The notes: generated by a model not told the origin, from the letters alone. 34,093 bases of DNA from Bacteroides sp. (GCA_014801785.1 JAAVDN010000018.1:40189-74281); one strand, 5' to 3'. Shown: positions 13,041 through 21,419, counted from the stretch's first letter. Program-made: numbers and translations.

Positions 13041-13484
13041 TCAGTCATCATAGCGGAGGAACTTACCCTGATTGTCATATTTCAGTTCCTGTCCGCTGGA
13101 GAGCTCGACTTCGTAACCTTTGCGGTCATGGTCTATACCGACCACACGGACTCCGGGATGGGCCTTGGCAAGATGAGCTGCGATTGCTTTGGGAATGAAG
13201 GAGGCGGGGACTTGTCCGCGGCCACTCGACTCGACATTCTTCCAATTCCCTTTGGAGTCGAAGGAAATTTCACATCCGTCGATCATGGTCACCTCATATT
13301 CCGACACACGCCCGAAATCTTTCTCAATCTTTATATGAGAAACATCCTTTCCTTTGAAATGACTCTCAATAGCAGTGCGCGCCGGAGTTGGCAGAATGGA
13401 AAGATCATGACTATATATATCTTTAGCAACGGCCGGAATCACCATCGCGGCTGTCAGCAGGAGTGTCGATAAGAGTCTTTTCAT
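13041..13484 (-). CDS. PepSY-like (BLIP-fold) periplasmic protein
   Basis: This 147-residue protein has a clear signal peptide (MKRLLSTLLLTAAMVIPAVA, cut before KDIYS). Two PepSY-like repeats follow, about 29-80 (LPTPARTAIESHFKGKDVSH ... YEVTMIDGCEISFDSKGNW) and 92-147 (ASFIPKAIAAHLAKAHPGVR ... YEVELSSGQELKYDNQGKF). Each has a helix followed by strands ending in an F/Y-D-x-x-G-x motif. The family is common in Bacteroidota and is exported; its partner is unknown. It is monocistronic, divergent from the symporter gene, with a long 3' trailer before the terminator at 12784-12821. Confidence 0.85.
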   Translation of the reverse strand: MKRLLSTLLLTAAMVIPAVAKDIYSHDLSILPTPARTAIESHFKGKDVSHIKIEKDFGRVSEYEVTMIDGCEISFDSKGNWKNVESSGRGQVPASFIPKAIAAHLAKAHPGVRVVGIDHDRKGYEVELSSGQELKYDNQGKFLRYDD

Positions 13485-13676
13485 AAATATACTGATTTAA
13501 CGGTTTCGGAAGTTTTATTAATTTTTTATGTAAAAACGCTCCATGCAAAACAGAAGTTCAATTCTGATGGTTAATAAATTATGGAGATTGGATATTTATG
13601 TTAAATGAAGTCAGCTGTCACTTCTCCCCTATCTCCTCCTCACGCCTGAGATAAAAAATCTTAAATCTATATCTGT

Positions 13677-14870
13677 ATGAAACCGATCAAAATCAATCTG
13701 CTGGTCCAGATTCTGCTAGCGATTCTATTGGGAATCCTATGTGGCAATTTCTTTCCCGTCTGGCTGGCACAAGTCTTCCAGACCTTCAACGCTATCTTCA
13801 GCCAGTTCCTCGGCTTCCTCATTCCATTGCTGATTGTCGGCTTCGTCACTCCGGCGATAGCGGAAGTGGGAGACCAGGCGGGGAAGGTGCTGGTAGTGAC
13901 AGTCGCACTGGCCTATCTCTCGACGACCCTCTCAGGGCTCGGCGCCTTCTATTTCTCTTCAGCCCTCTTCCCCTCGCTTGTCACCCCCAACTCCGCCACG
14001 GCGCTGGAGAATGTGTCGGGCGTCGCTGTCGATCCCTACTTCACGATCCAGATGCCCCCTCTGATGGATGTCATGTCGGCCCTCATCCTCTCTTTCATCA
14101 TCGGCATTGCCGCCTCGCGTCTTAAGGCTCCCTATATCAAGGGTTTCTTCTCGGAACTGCGCGATATCATCTCCATGACAATCGGTAAGGTCATCATACC
14201 TCTTCTTCCGCTCTATATCTTCGGTATCTTCCTGAAAATGACCATTACCGGTGAGGTCACACCGGTTCTATCGACGTTCGCGCGTATCATCCTCATCATC
14301 TTCGGCCTGAGTATCGTCTTGCTCATCATCCAGTTCTGCATCGCCGCCCTCTTCTCTCGCAAGAATCCGTTCAAGAGTCTGATTACAATGCTTCCGGCCT
14401 ATTTCACCGCCCTCGGCACCCAGTCGTCGGCAGCGACCATTCCGGTCACTCTGCGTCAGACCGTGAAGATGGGAGTCAGCGAAGATATCGCGGGATTCAC
14501 CATTCCGCTCTGCGCGACCATCCATATGTCCGGGAGCTGTCTTAAGATTGTCTGCTGCGCAGTGGCACTGATGCTTATGCAGGGTAAAGCGATCGAGCCC
14601 GGGATGTTCATCGGTTTCATCTGCATGATGGGAATAGCGATGGTTGCAGCTCCCGGAGTACCGGGCGGCGCCATCATGGCGGCCTTAGGGTTGCTGGCCT
14701 CCTTCTTAGGCTTCACGGAGGCAGACCAGGCGCTCATGATAGCGCTCTATATAGCCATGGACTCCTTCGGGACCGCCTGCAACGTAACAGGCGACGGCGC
14801 CATATCGCAGATTGTAGACCGCTTCTTCGGCAACCATCTGAACCCGATTCCGAAAGAAGCCCGGATGTGA
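13677..14870 (+). CDS. Dicarboxylate/amino acid:cation symporter (DAACS family)
   Basis: This 397-residue membrane protein of the GltP/SstT/DctA class has about eight helices and two re-entrant hairpins. Visible family motifs are ALGTQSSAATIPVTL (about 244-258, the serine-rich HP1), a degenerate TM7 motif CATIHMSGS, VAAPGVPGGAIMAALG (about 323-338, HP2) and MDSFGTACNVTGDGA (about 360-374, TM8) with the substrate- and ion-binding Asp and Asn. It should import an amino acid or dicarboxylate with sodium or protons. The NMDGT motif of glutamate carriers reads IHMSGS here, so the substrate may differ. It is monocistronic with its own upstream region of about 190 bp shared with the divergent PepSY-like gene. 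Confidence 0.9.
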   Translation: MKPIKINLLVQILLAILLGILCGNFFPVWLAQVFQTFNAIFSQFLGFLIPLLIVGFVTPAIAEVGDQAGKVLVVTVALAYLSTTLSGLGAFYFSSALFPSLVTPNSATALENVSGVAVDPYFTIQMPPLMDVMSALILSFIIGIAASRLKAPYIKGFFSELRDIISMTIGKVIIPLLPLYIFGIFLKMTITGEVTPVLSTFARIILIIFGLSIVLLIIQFCIAALFSRKNPFKSLITMLPAYFTALGTQSSAATIPVTLRQTVKMGVSEDIAGFTIPLCATIHMSGSCLKIVCCAVALMLMQGKAIEPGMFIGFICMMGIAMVAAPGVPGGAIMAALGLLASFLGFTEADQALMIALYIAMDSFGTACNVTGDGAISQIVDRFFGNHLNPIPKEARM

Positions 14871-14883
14871 AACTCTGAGTCAT

Positions 14884-15060
14884 AAGTAGCACTCAGAAAT
14901 TAATTGATATTATGCTTTATCTTGAGCTATAAAACTTGCTCGCGCCGGCCATTTAACCTTGTCGTTCAGTCGCTTAGCCCACTAAGCTCCTTCACTCCGC
15001 GGCCAATCGGCCGGCGCGATAGAGGCGTTTTATATGCTCATTAATTTCTGAGAGCTACTT
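14884..15060. repeat. Long palindromic element, left boundary of the RM/Fic island
   Basis: The arms at 14884-14904 and 15040-15060 match as reverse complements at 20 of 21 positions, starting AAGTAGC and ending GCTACTT. Inner GCGCCGGCC (14942-14950) and GGCCGGCGC (15009-15017) form a second complementary pair around a core of about 60 bp. The whole 177-bp unit could fold into one large stem. Sequence shared with the 80-bp element at 16509-16588 suggests a family of related palindromes. Confidence 0.7.
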
Positions 15061-15080
15061 AAAACAACATATACCAAGAT

Positions 15081-15595
15081 ATGACAGAACAAGAGCTGGC
15101 AGGAATGATTTGGAATATCAAGGAGATTATCCGTGGTGTCTATGATGATACAGAAGTAGAGAATGTGATTCTACCGTTTACTCTTCTGCGTCGCCTCGAT
15201 TGTGTGTTGCAAGATAGATATGAAGAACTCTATGAGCAATACCGTGCTTTCCCCGATCCCGATTCTATTCCCGTCTCGATCGTAACGACCTGCTCTTTCA
15301 AGTGACGGAAAGTTTTATCAATAACGCCGACCTCCATCCTGATAAGATGGATAACGCCATGATGGGTACTATCTTTGAAATTATTATTCGCAAGTCAAAA
15401 GAGATGACCAATACTAATATATTTGTACCGTTACCACCCACTGGTGAGATTGAATTGATAATTCGATATCCTGATAAGAAATGTGCTGAAATTGACGGTT
15501 TGAAAGCAAAGTTAGTGAAAAAGCGCGAGACACTGAAAGAGCTTCGGCAAGCTATCATCTCCGAGGTTGTGACCGGCAAAAGAAAAGTAGTATGA
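15081..15595 (+). pseudogene. Collapsed type I restriction-modification locus (hsdM start fused to hsdS end)
   Basis: The first frame (15081-15305) encodes an HsdM N-terminus, MTEQELAGMIWNIKEIIRGV then TEVENVILPFTLLRRLD, and stops after 74 codons. The next frame continues HsdM as FINNADLHPDKMDNAMMG and TIFEIIIRKSKEM from before 15302, so a frameshift lies near 15250-15290. At about 15415-15425 it jumps into the end of an HsdS subunit (DKKCAEIDGLKAK...LKELRQAIISEVVTGK). The methylase catalytic core and the specificity domains are missing, so neither subunit can work. It overlaps the Fic gene start by 4 bp. The locus is AT-rich relative to its neighbours. Confidence 0.85.
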
Positions 15596-16470
15596 AGGAT
15601 AAAATAAACAAAATATCAATAAGATTTTTTAAAGATAGAGAGGTGCGTGCCTCCTGGGATGAAACTAATTCCCGCTGGCTTTTCTCTGTGGTGGATGTTA
15701 TTGCAATCCTTACAGATAGTAAGAATCCTTCCAATTATTGGAAGGTGATGAAACATCGTCTCACTAAATCCGGAAGTGAGTTGGTTACAAAATGTAACCA
15801 ACTCAAAATGGTTGCTTCCGATGGGAAACGCTATCTTACCGACTGTCTTCCACAAGAGGATCTTCTGACACTAATTGAGTCTACCCCCAGCAAGACTGCA
15901 ATCCCATTTGCAAAATGGCTGATTACCGGAGAAGATCAACTTGACAGTAAAAGTAGAGATAAAGCTTATCGATTATGGGATAGTTCTTTAATGCAGACTA
16001 TTGAGGTAGGTAGTATTAAGGGCTTACAGCAAATACACTCTTTCCTATTCGGAGGGCTATATGACTTCGCAGGTAAAATCAGAACTAAAAATATTGCTAA
16101 AGGTGGTTTTCAGTTTGCAATGGCTCAGTTTCTGAATCAATCCCTTTATGTGATTGAACGGATGCCGGAAACAACTTTCGATGAAATAATAGACAAATAT
16201 GTGGAAATGAACGTAGCCCATCCTTTCATGGAAGGGAATGGGCGTAGCACCCGAATATGGCTTGACCTTATGCTGAAACGTTCGCTGAAGAAATGCGTAG
16301 ACTGGAGTAAGGTGGATAAAAATCAATATATGGAAGCTATGCGTGAAAGCGTCATGAATTCAACAAAAATAAAAGCACTACTTGAGACTGCCCTTACAGA
16401 CCTCATCAATGACCGGGAACTGTTTATGAAAGGAATTGACTATTCATACTATTACGAACAAAACGATTAA
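15592..16470 (+). CDS. BRO-N / Fic domain protein
   Basis: This 292-residue protein has an N-terminal BRO-N/KilA-like part (about 8-112: RFFKDREVRASWDETNSRWL, FSVVDVIAILTDSKNPSNYW, LIESTPSKTAIPFAKWL) and a C-terminal Fic domain (about 120-290). The Fic motif HPFMEGNGRSTR (210-221) has every catalytic residue, including His210, so it should transfer AMP or another nucleotide moiety from its substrate to a target protein. No clear inhibitory S/TxxxE[G/N] helix is seen. Genes of this type are often inserted in type I RM operons; here it starts within the hsdS remnant's stop (ATGA). It is intact while the RM genes are ruined, so it may be kept for itself. Confidence 0.88.
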   Translation: MKDKINKISIRFFKDREVRASWDETNSRWLFSVVDVIAILTDSKNPSNYWKVMKHRLTKSGSELVTKCNQLKMVASDGKRYLTDCLPQEDLLTLIESTPSKTAIPFAKWLITGEDQLDSKSRDKAYRLWDSSLMQTIEVGSIKGLQQIHSFLFGGLYDFAGKIRTKNIAKGGFQFAMAQFLNQSLYVIERMPETTFDEIIDKYVEMNVAHPFMEGNGRSTRIWLDLMLKRSLKKCVDWSKVDKNQYMEAMRESVMNSTKIKALLETALTDLINDRELFMKGIDYSYYYEQND

Positions 16471-16777
16471 TCTTAGAAACTGTTTAAATTTATGTCAATA
16501 ATTTTATTAAGTAGCTGTCCAAAATAAAACGATATATGTTTATTTTTGAATCTTGAGTTATATGCTCATTTATTTTTATCAGCTACTTACAATATAATTT
16601 TGCAGATTATTTTGAAACTGCAATACAAAAATAATTGTACTAATGAGGCTCCACCAAAAGATTACTTTGGAATATATAATACTATATCATACTATTACTG
16701 TCCGATAAAAATTTTTGAGACAAAATAACTACAAACTTAGAGTATGTTTGAATTTATCTGCCGATGAAGGGCGGGTG
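16471..16777. other. AT-rich intergenic region beyond the Fic gene
   Basis: These 307 bp contain the short palindromic element (16509-16588) and otherwise AT-rich sequence without a credible gene. Two loosely similar stretches, TAGAAACTGTTTAAATTTAT near 16475 and TAGAGTATGTTTGAATTTAT near 16738, may be remnants of one repeat (about 16 of 23 positions agree). No terminator with a clear stem is seen for the Fic gene other than the palindrome. Confidence 0.5.
16509..16588. repeat. Short palindromic element, right boundary of the RM/Fic island
   Basis: It starts AAGTAGCTG and ends CAGCTACTT, and its 20-bp arms pair at about 16 positions. Internally it shares GATATnATG and CTTGAGyTATA, in the same order, with the 14884-15060 element but lacks that element's GC-rich core. 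It is probably a shorter member of the same repeat family. Confidence 0.6.
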
Positions 16778-17305
16778 TCAGGGATGGTGGGGTTGGGGGC
16801 GCCCTGTGGCCAGGGAGGTGGCGACATCGATGAGGCGCTGGTTGGATGAACCGCGGAAATGTAGGTCGGGGTCGCGCAGAGAGGCGATATAGGGCCCGTC
16901 GACTACGACCTGCGCCTCTCGCACTCCGGCAAGGAGAGCAGGATCGGAGGATATTTGCTCCCAGGTATAGCCGGTATAGACCCAGGCCTCATGACCCAGT
17001 GCTTTGACCAACGAGACAAGATGGGCGCACGTCTCCGGATTGTAGAGCGGATCCCCGCCGGTCAGGGTGACATCGAAATCCTCCTCCTCGATGATCGCAG
17101 CTATTTCGGCCAGGCTCATTGACCTGCCGCCGGCGGAATCCCAGGAGGATGGGTTGTGACACCCTTCGCAATGATGGCTACACCCGGCGAGATAGATCGA
17201 GGTGCGGAAGCCGGGACCATCTACCGTAGTCCCACGGTAGATGTCAAGCACCTTGACACTCCCTCTCCCCCACTCCTCGCCAAGAGCGGAAAACCTGTCA
17301 CTCAT
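16778..17305 (-). CDS. nrdG: Anaerobic ribonucleotide reductase activating protein NrdG
   Basis: This radical-SAM activase has 175 residues from the chosen start. It has the CxxxCxxC cluster motif in AGCSHHCEGCHN and TLTGGDPLYNPE downstream, as in the NrdG family. It uses S-adenosylmethionine and a 4Fe-4S cluster to form the glycyl radical on NrdD. The ATG at 17305 overlaps the nrdD stop by 8 bp, the usual coupling. A longer reading from 17368 would overlap nrdD by 71 bp with sequence that has no family counterpart. It is the last gene of the leftward nrdD-nrdG pair. Confidence 0.94.
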   Translation of the reverse strand: MSDRFSALGEEWGRGSVKVLDIYRGTTVDGPGFRTSIYLAGCSHHCEGCHNPSSWDSAGGRSMSLAEIAAIIEEEDFDVTLTGGDPLYNPETCAHLVSLVKALGHEAWVYTGYTWEQISSDPALLAGVREAQVVVDGPYIASLRDPDLHFRGSSNQRLIDVATSLATGRPQPHHP

Positions 17306-19502
17306 GGACGACACGGTCATGGAGTTCAGCCAGCTTTCCGGAGTTCCAGCGGTCGGTCGTTCCGACAAGATAGCCCGTTATCCGCTGAATGGTCTCGAAC
17401 GGCGTTCCGCATTTGGGACACTCCTTCGCATTCTTCTCGGCATTCTCATAGCTGCAGCGGGGGCAATGGTTCCGGTTGTGGTTTACCGACCCGTAGCCTA
17501 TATTATACTGGTCCATCATATCGACAATCTGCATGATCGCCTCCTCGTTATGAGTGGCGTCGCCGTCGATCTCGACATAGAAGATATGTCCTCCGCGCGT
17601 CAGGTCATGATATGGGGCCTCGATACGCGCCTTATGACGCGGAGAGCAATGGTAATAGACGGGGATATGGTTGGAGTTGGTGTAGTAGTCCTTGTCGGTG
17701 ATTCCAGGAATCGAACCGAAAGCCTTGCGGTCCACTTTCGTGAATTTACCTGACAATCCTTCGGCCGGGGTCGCGAGCACTGAATAGTTATGTCCGTAAC
17801 GCTCGCTGTATTCGTTAGCGCGGTCGCGCATATGGGTGACGATACGGAGTCCGAGCTGCTGCGCCTCCTCCGACTCGCCGTGATGCTTTCCGACAAGTGC
17901 TATCAGGCATTCGGCCAGTCCGATGAATCCGATTCCGAGTGTGCCCTGATTGATTACCTTCTCTATCGTCTCGTCGCGCCCCAAAGAGTCGGCATTGTTC
18001 CAGAGGACACTCATGACGAGCGGGAACTGTTTGGCCAGGGCCGTGGACTGGAACTGCATCCGCTCGTCGAGCTGACGGGCGGTTATATCGAGCACCTTGT
18101 CGAATTTCTCAAAGAAGCGGGCTATACGCTCCTCCTTGTCGGGTATATTCATGACCTCGATTGCGAGGCGGACGATATTGATAGTGGTGAAGGAGAGGTT
18201 TCCGCGCCCGACGGAGGTCTTGTCGCCGTAACGGTTCTCGAAGACACGCGTGCGGCATCCCATAGTCGCGACCTCGTGGCGATAACGCTCCGGGTCATCG
18301 GCTCTCCAGAGCTCATGGCGGTTGAACGTCGCGTCGAGGTTCAGGAAATTCGGGAAGAACCGTCGCGCCGTCACCTTGCAGGCGAGGCGGTAGAGGTCAT
18401 AGTTCGGATCTTCGGGGAGATAGCTGACTCCCCGTTTCTTCTTCCATATCTGGATAGGGAAGATAGCGGTCGCTCCATGCCCTACCCCTTCGTAGGTTGT
18501 GTTCAGCAACTCGCGGATGACACATCGTCCTTCGGCGGAGGTGTCGGTTCCGTAGTTGACGGAAGAGAAGACGACTTGGTTTCCGCCGCGGCTGTGGATG
18601 GTGTTCATATTATGAATGAAAGCCTCCATCGACTGATGGACCCTCTCGACCGTCTTGTTGACGGCATGCTGGAGCATTCTCTCCTCCCCTTCGAGGCCGT
18701 CGAGGGGACGGCGCAGATAATCCTTGAGCTGCGTCTCATGGATTGCGGAAAGATCCAGTCCCGTCAGCTGTTCGATATTGCGGACCTCCTCATGGAAAGC
18801 GGCGCGGACGAAAGGCGCGAGATAGAAGTCAAGGGCCGGGATAGCCTGTCCGCCGTGCATCTCGTTCTGTGCTGTTTCGAGGGATATGCAGGCAATGACG
18901 CCAGCCGTCTCGATACGCTTCGGAGGGCGCGACTCACCATGTCCGGCCACGAATCCGTTTTTCAGAATACGGTCGAGGGGATGCTGGACGCAGGTCAGAG
19001 ACTTTGTCGGGTAATAATCCTTGTCGTGGATATGGATATAGTTGGAACGCAACGCCTCTCTGACAGGTGTCGAGAGGAGGTAATCGTCAACGAAGGGCTT
19101 GGTGGTCTCGGAGGCGAACTTCATCATCATACCCGCCGGCGAGTCGGTGTTCATATTGGCGTTCTCGCGGGTGATGTCGTTGTTCTTGGCCTCAATGATT
19201 TCGAGAAAGACATCGCGGGACTTGGCCTGCCGCGCGATCGAACGCTGGTCGCGGTAGGCTATATATCGGCGCGCGACATCTTTCCGCTTGGATTTCATCA
19301 GCTCGAACTCCACGCGGTCCTGAATCTCCTCGACGGTCATCGTCGGTTTACCGGTCATTCCGATCCGGTCAACGATTTTCTGGACAAGCCCCTCATCCTC
19401 ACCGCGCTCGGTCTGAAGCATGGATTTGCGGATGGCGGCCTTTATTTTCTCTTCGTTATAACCGACTATTCTACCGTCGCGTTTCTCAACAAGCTGTATC
19501 AT
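17298..19502 (-). CDS. nrdD: Anaerobic (class III) ribonucleoside-triphosphate reductase
   Basis: This 734-residue enzyme reduces ribonucleoside triphosphates to deoxy forms under anoxia. An N-terminal ATP-cone (about 1-95, VEKRDGRIVGYNEEKIKAAI) gives allosteric control. The catalytic barrel follows, then the C-terminal zinc site CPRCSYENAEKNAKECPKCG (Cys680, 683, 695, 698) and the glycyl radical motif RITGYLVG with Gly710. The length is typical. It is coupled to nrdG. A TATCTTTG promoter box lies about 115 bp upstream and a 10-bp-arm palindrome lies in its leader. Its presence with no aerobic reductase in view fits an anaerobe. Confidence 0.97.
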   Translation of the reverse strand: MIQLVEKRDGRIVGYNEEKIKAAIRKSMLQTERGEDEGLVQKIVDRIGMTGKPTMTVEEIQDRVEFELMKSKRKDVARRYIAYRDQRSIARQAKSRDVFLEIIEAKNNDITRENANMNTDSPAGMMMKFASETTKPFVDDYLLSTPVREALRSNYIHIHDKDYYPTKSLTCVQHPLDRILKNGFVAGHGESRPPKRIETAGVIACISLETAQNEMHGGQAIPALDFYLAPFVRAAFHEEVRNIEQLTGLDLSAIHETQLKDYLRRPLDGLEGEERMLQHAVNKTVERVHQSMEAFIHNMNTIHSRGGNQVVFSSVNYGTDTSAEGRCVIRELLNTTYEGVGHGATAIFPIQIWKKKRGVSYLPEDPNYDLYRLACKVTARRFFPNFLNLDATFNRHELWRADDPERYRHEVATMGCRTRVFENRYGDKTSVGRGNLSFTTINIVRLAIEVMNIPDKEERIARFFEKFDKVLDITARQLDERMQFQSTALAKQFPLVMSVLWNNADSLGRDETIEKVINQGTLGIGFIGLAECLIALVGKHHGESEEAQQLGLRIVTHMRDRANEYSERYGHNYSVLATPAEGLSGKFTKVDRKAFGSIPGITDKDYYTNSNHIPVYYHCSPRHKARIEAPYHDLTRGGHIFYVEIDGDATHNEEAIMQIVDMMDQYNIGYGSVNHNRNHCPRCSYENAEKNAKECPKCGTPFETIQRITGYLVGTTDRWNSGKLAELHDRVVHE

Positions 19503-19519
19503 TGACTATTAGATTATAT

Positions 19520-19545
19520 GATAAGTAGTCAAGCAACTACTTATC
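19520..19545. promoter_or_regulatory. Palindrome in the nrdD leader (GATAAGTAGT-N6-ACTACTTATC)
   Basis: Perfect 10-bp arms with a 6-bp spacer lie 18 bp upstream of the nrdD ATG and downstream of its likely promoter. It could be an operator or an mRNA hairpin near the ribosome-binding region. It does not match the NrdR box pattern that I know (ACAC...TATAT). Confidence 0.5.
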
Positions 19546-19618
19546 GACTTTTGAGATTGGAAAACCTGCATCCTGACGGGACAAGGGACAGGACTTAAGG
19601 GTTGCAAAGTTGGGGTTG

Positions 19619-19649
19619 CAAAGATAGTTCAAAATTTTATCAACTGCAA
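19619..19649 (-). promoter_or_regulatory. Leftward promoter for nrdDG (TTGC-N19-TATCTTTG)
   Basis: The minus strand reads TATCTTTG (complement of 19619-19626), an exact Bacteroidota -7 match, with TTGC (complement of 19646-19649) 19 bp upstream as the -33 element. The upstream part overlaps the end of lipB. Next to it GGGTTGCAAAG is repeated at a 14-bp interval (19599-19609, 19613-19623). Confidence 0.55.
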
Positions 19650-20398
19650 TACCCGAGAAGTTCGAGCAGGTTGGCGGCGAGTATTTGCTTGACCTCCTCC
19701 ATAGCCGGGAGTTCCGAAGGGGGCGTTCCGGAGGCGAGGAGTTCGCCATGAAGGGAGGTGACCCCTTTGTCGACGAATCCGCAGGGGTTTATGAGGCTGA
19801 AATACGACATATCGGTCGAGACGTTGAGCGCCAGGCCGTGCATGGTTATGAAACGCGTGCATTTGACCCCTATGGCGCATATCTTCCGCTCCGCAGGGGT
19901 TCCGATCCCTATCCAGACGCCGGTCGCACCCTCGACACGTCCTGCCTCCACCCCGTAGTGGGCCAAAGTCCTGATTACCCCCTCCTCAAGGAGTTCGACA
20001 TAGCGGCGCACTCCCAGCCGATGCCGTTCGAGATCGACCAGCGGATAGACAACGAGTTGTCCGGGGCCGTGAAAGGTGACATCCCCTCCTCGCTCGATCT
20101 CATAGACCTCCACTCCCCGGCGGGCCATATCTTCGCGCGAATGAAGAAGGTTTGCGCGGACGGCGTGGCGGCCGAGAGTGATGACGGGGGTATGTTCGAC
20201 AAGAAGGATGCGTTCGGCACCCACCTCGCGCCCCTCCTTGCGGGCCGAGACCATAGCGGCGTGGAGAGAGCGCTGAAGGTCGAGAATCTCGCCGTAGGGA
20301 CGGAGTCCGAGATCCTCGACTATTATTGCGTCGGCGCGGGAGGTGAGTGACGGGGAGAGAGACGAGGAGAGATAATCAGTGGACATGTTTTTCTGCAT
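19640..20398 (-). CDS. lipB: Octanoyl-[ACP]:protein N-octanoyltransferase (lipoyl synthesis) LipB
   Basis: LipB moves octanoate from acyl-carrier protein onto lipoyl domains. The 252-residue reading has RGGDVTFHGPGQLVVYPLVD (103-122), KICAIGVKCTRFITMHGLAL (172-191) with the catalytic Lys172, and INPCG with the catalytic Cys206. The N-terminal 20 or so residues are not conserved; an alternative start is the ATG at 20386 (Met5). It overlaps the lipA stop by 10-23 bp, so lipA-lipB are translationally coupled, providing both steps of lipoate assembly. All key residues are present. Confidence 0.95.
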   Translation of the reverse strand: MQKNMSTDYLSSSLSPSLTSRADAIIVEDLGLRPYGEILDLQRSLHAAMVSARKEGREVGAERILLVEHTPVITLGRHAVRANLLHSREDMARRGVEVYEIERGGDVTFHGPGQLVVYPLVDLERHRLGVRRYVELLEEGVIRTLAHYGVEAGRVEGATGVWIGIGTPAERKICAIGVKCTRFITMHGLALNVSTDMSYFSLINPCGFVDKGVTSLHGELLASGTPPSELPAMEEVKQILAANLLELLGYCS

Positions 20399-21266
20399 GA
20401 TAACTTGAGCGGACCATCGGGGCGCTCTCTATATGACGGAATCCCTTCGCGACACCGAGGCGACGGTAGCTCTCGAAGGTTTCGGGAGTGACATATTCCT
20501 GAACGGGATAATGTTTGGCGGTCGGCTGGAGATACTGCCCTATTGTCATGACCTCGCAGCCGACGGCGCGGAGGTCGTCCATTGTCTCCTCTATCTCCTG
20601 CGGGGTCTCTCCGAGTCCGAGCATGATGCCGGATTTCGACCTGACCCCCCGGGAGGCTATATGCTCTATGACGCGCAGCGAACAGTCGTATGTCGCGACG
20701 CTTCTCACCGACGGGGTCAGTCTGCGGACAGTCTCCATATTATGGGAGATCACTTCCGGCCCGGCGTCGATAACCATATCGACCAGATCGAGGCGTCCCT
20801 GAAAATCGGGAATCAACACCTCCATAGTGACCCCCGGGCACTCCTCCTTGAGACGGCGTATCAGCTTCGCCCAGTGGGAGGCTCCGAGGTCAGGGAGGTC
20901 GTCGCGGTCGACGGAGGTTATGACGACATGGCGCAGTCCGAGTTTGCGGACACTGCCGACGATGTCGCGTATCTCATTCTCATCGAGGGGGGCGGGGCGC
21001 CCTGTAGCGACGTTGCAGAAACGGCAGCCACGCGTGCAGACATTTCCGCCGATCATGAAGGTCGCCGTGCCGGCTCCCCAGCATTCAGCCCGGTTGGGAC
21101 ACATTCCGGAGCTGCAGATGGTATGGAGATGATGTTCGTTGAGCAACCCGACGACCTGACTCGTCTTGAAGCCGCGAGGCAGCTTTATCTTCAGCCACTC
21201 GGGTTTACGCCTGAAATCGGCGCGGGGAGCGGAGGTTTCGCCGGGGGCGTTATTTTCGTTTTTCAT
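20376..21266 (-). CDS. lipA: Lipoyl synthase LipA
   Basis: This 296-residue radical-SAM enzyme inserts two sulfurs into octanoyl groups carried on lipoyl domains. The auxiliary cluster cysteines CSSGMCPNRAEC (Cys51, 56, 62) and the SAM-cluster motif CTRGCRFC (Cys77, 81, 84) are both complete. Further family blocks are VITSVDRDDLPDLGA, HNMETVRRL and SGIMLGLGE. The ATG at 21266 gives the standard length. It leads the leftward lipA-lipB pair and is divergent from the HSDR_N-pcrA operon, sharing a 153-bp upstream region that includes a small GC hairpin at 21324-21341. Confidence 0.97.
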   Translation of the reverse strand: MKNENNAPGETSAPRADFRRKPEWLKIKLPRGFKTSQVVGLLNEHHLHTICSSGMCPNRAECWGAGTATFMIGGNVCTRGCRFCNVATGRPAPLDENEIRDIVGSVRKLGLRHVVITSVDRDDLPDLGASHWAKLIRRLKEECPGVTMEVLIPDFQGRLDLVDMVIDAGPEVISHNMETVRRLTPSVRSVATYDCSLRVIEHIASRGVRSKSGIMLGLGETPQEIEETMDDLRAVGCEVMTIGQYLQPTAKHYPVQEYVTPETFESYRRLGVAKGFRHIESAPMVRSSYHAEKHVH

Positions 21267-21323
21267 GTTGTTCGGTTCTGATTGTTTTCCTCCGGAGGCG
21301 TTTTCCCGGCCATTCGGGTTTCC

Positions 21324-21341
21324 TCCCCCCGTCCGGGGGGA
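21324..21341. repeat. GC-rich hairpin between lipA and the HSDR_N gene
   Basis: TCCCCCC (21324-21330) pairs with GGGGGGA (21335-21341) around a 4-nt loop in the divergent promoter region. It has no U-tract in either direction that would make it a clear terminator; it may lie in the lipA leader. Confidence 0.4.
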
Positions 21342-21407
21342 AGAGGAAGGATAGCGCGATGAGTCCGGAGGATGACGGATGATGAGACGAATTTAGTTAT
21401 TTTTTTG

Positions 21408-21415
21408 TAAATTTG
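21408..21415 (+). promoter_or_regulatory. Promoter -7 box (TAAATTTG) directly before the HSDR_N start
   Basis: TAAATTTG matches TAnnTTTG exactly and ends 4 bp before the ATG at 21420. With normal spacing the transcript would start at or within a base or two of the start codon, giving a leaderless mRNA. No good -33 element is seen at 19-bp spacing. Confidence 0.5.
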
Positions 21416-21419
21416 CAAT

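Noticed and set aside
15302-15595. A free-standing 97-residue gene
   Set aside because: Its first part is HsdM and its last part HsdS, out of frame with the preceding HsdM start. It is a deletion remnant, not a gene.
16546-16728. A 60-codon frame after the Fic gene
   Set aside because: It overlaps the palindromic element, is AT-driven and has no start context or similarity.
16475-16760. Direct repeats flanking the region after the Fic gene (TTTAAATTTAT-like)
   Set aside because: Only about 16 of 23 positions agree in AT-rich DNA; too weak to call a target duplication.
17790-19505. A 571-codon rightward open frame opposite nrdD
   Set aside because: It is entirely antisense to the well-conserved nrdD coding sequence and has no recognisable domain. 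It is a codon-bias shadow.
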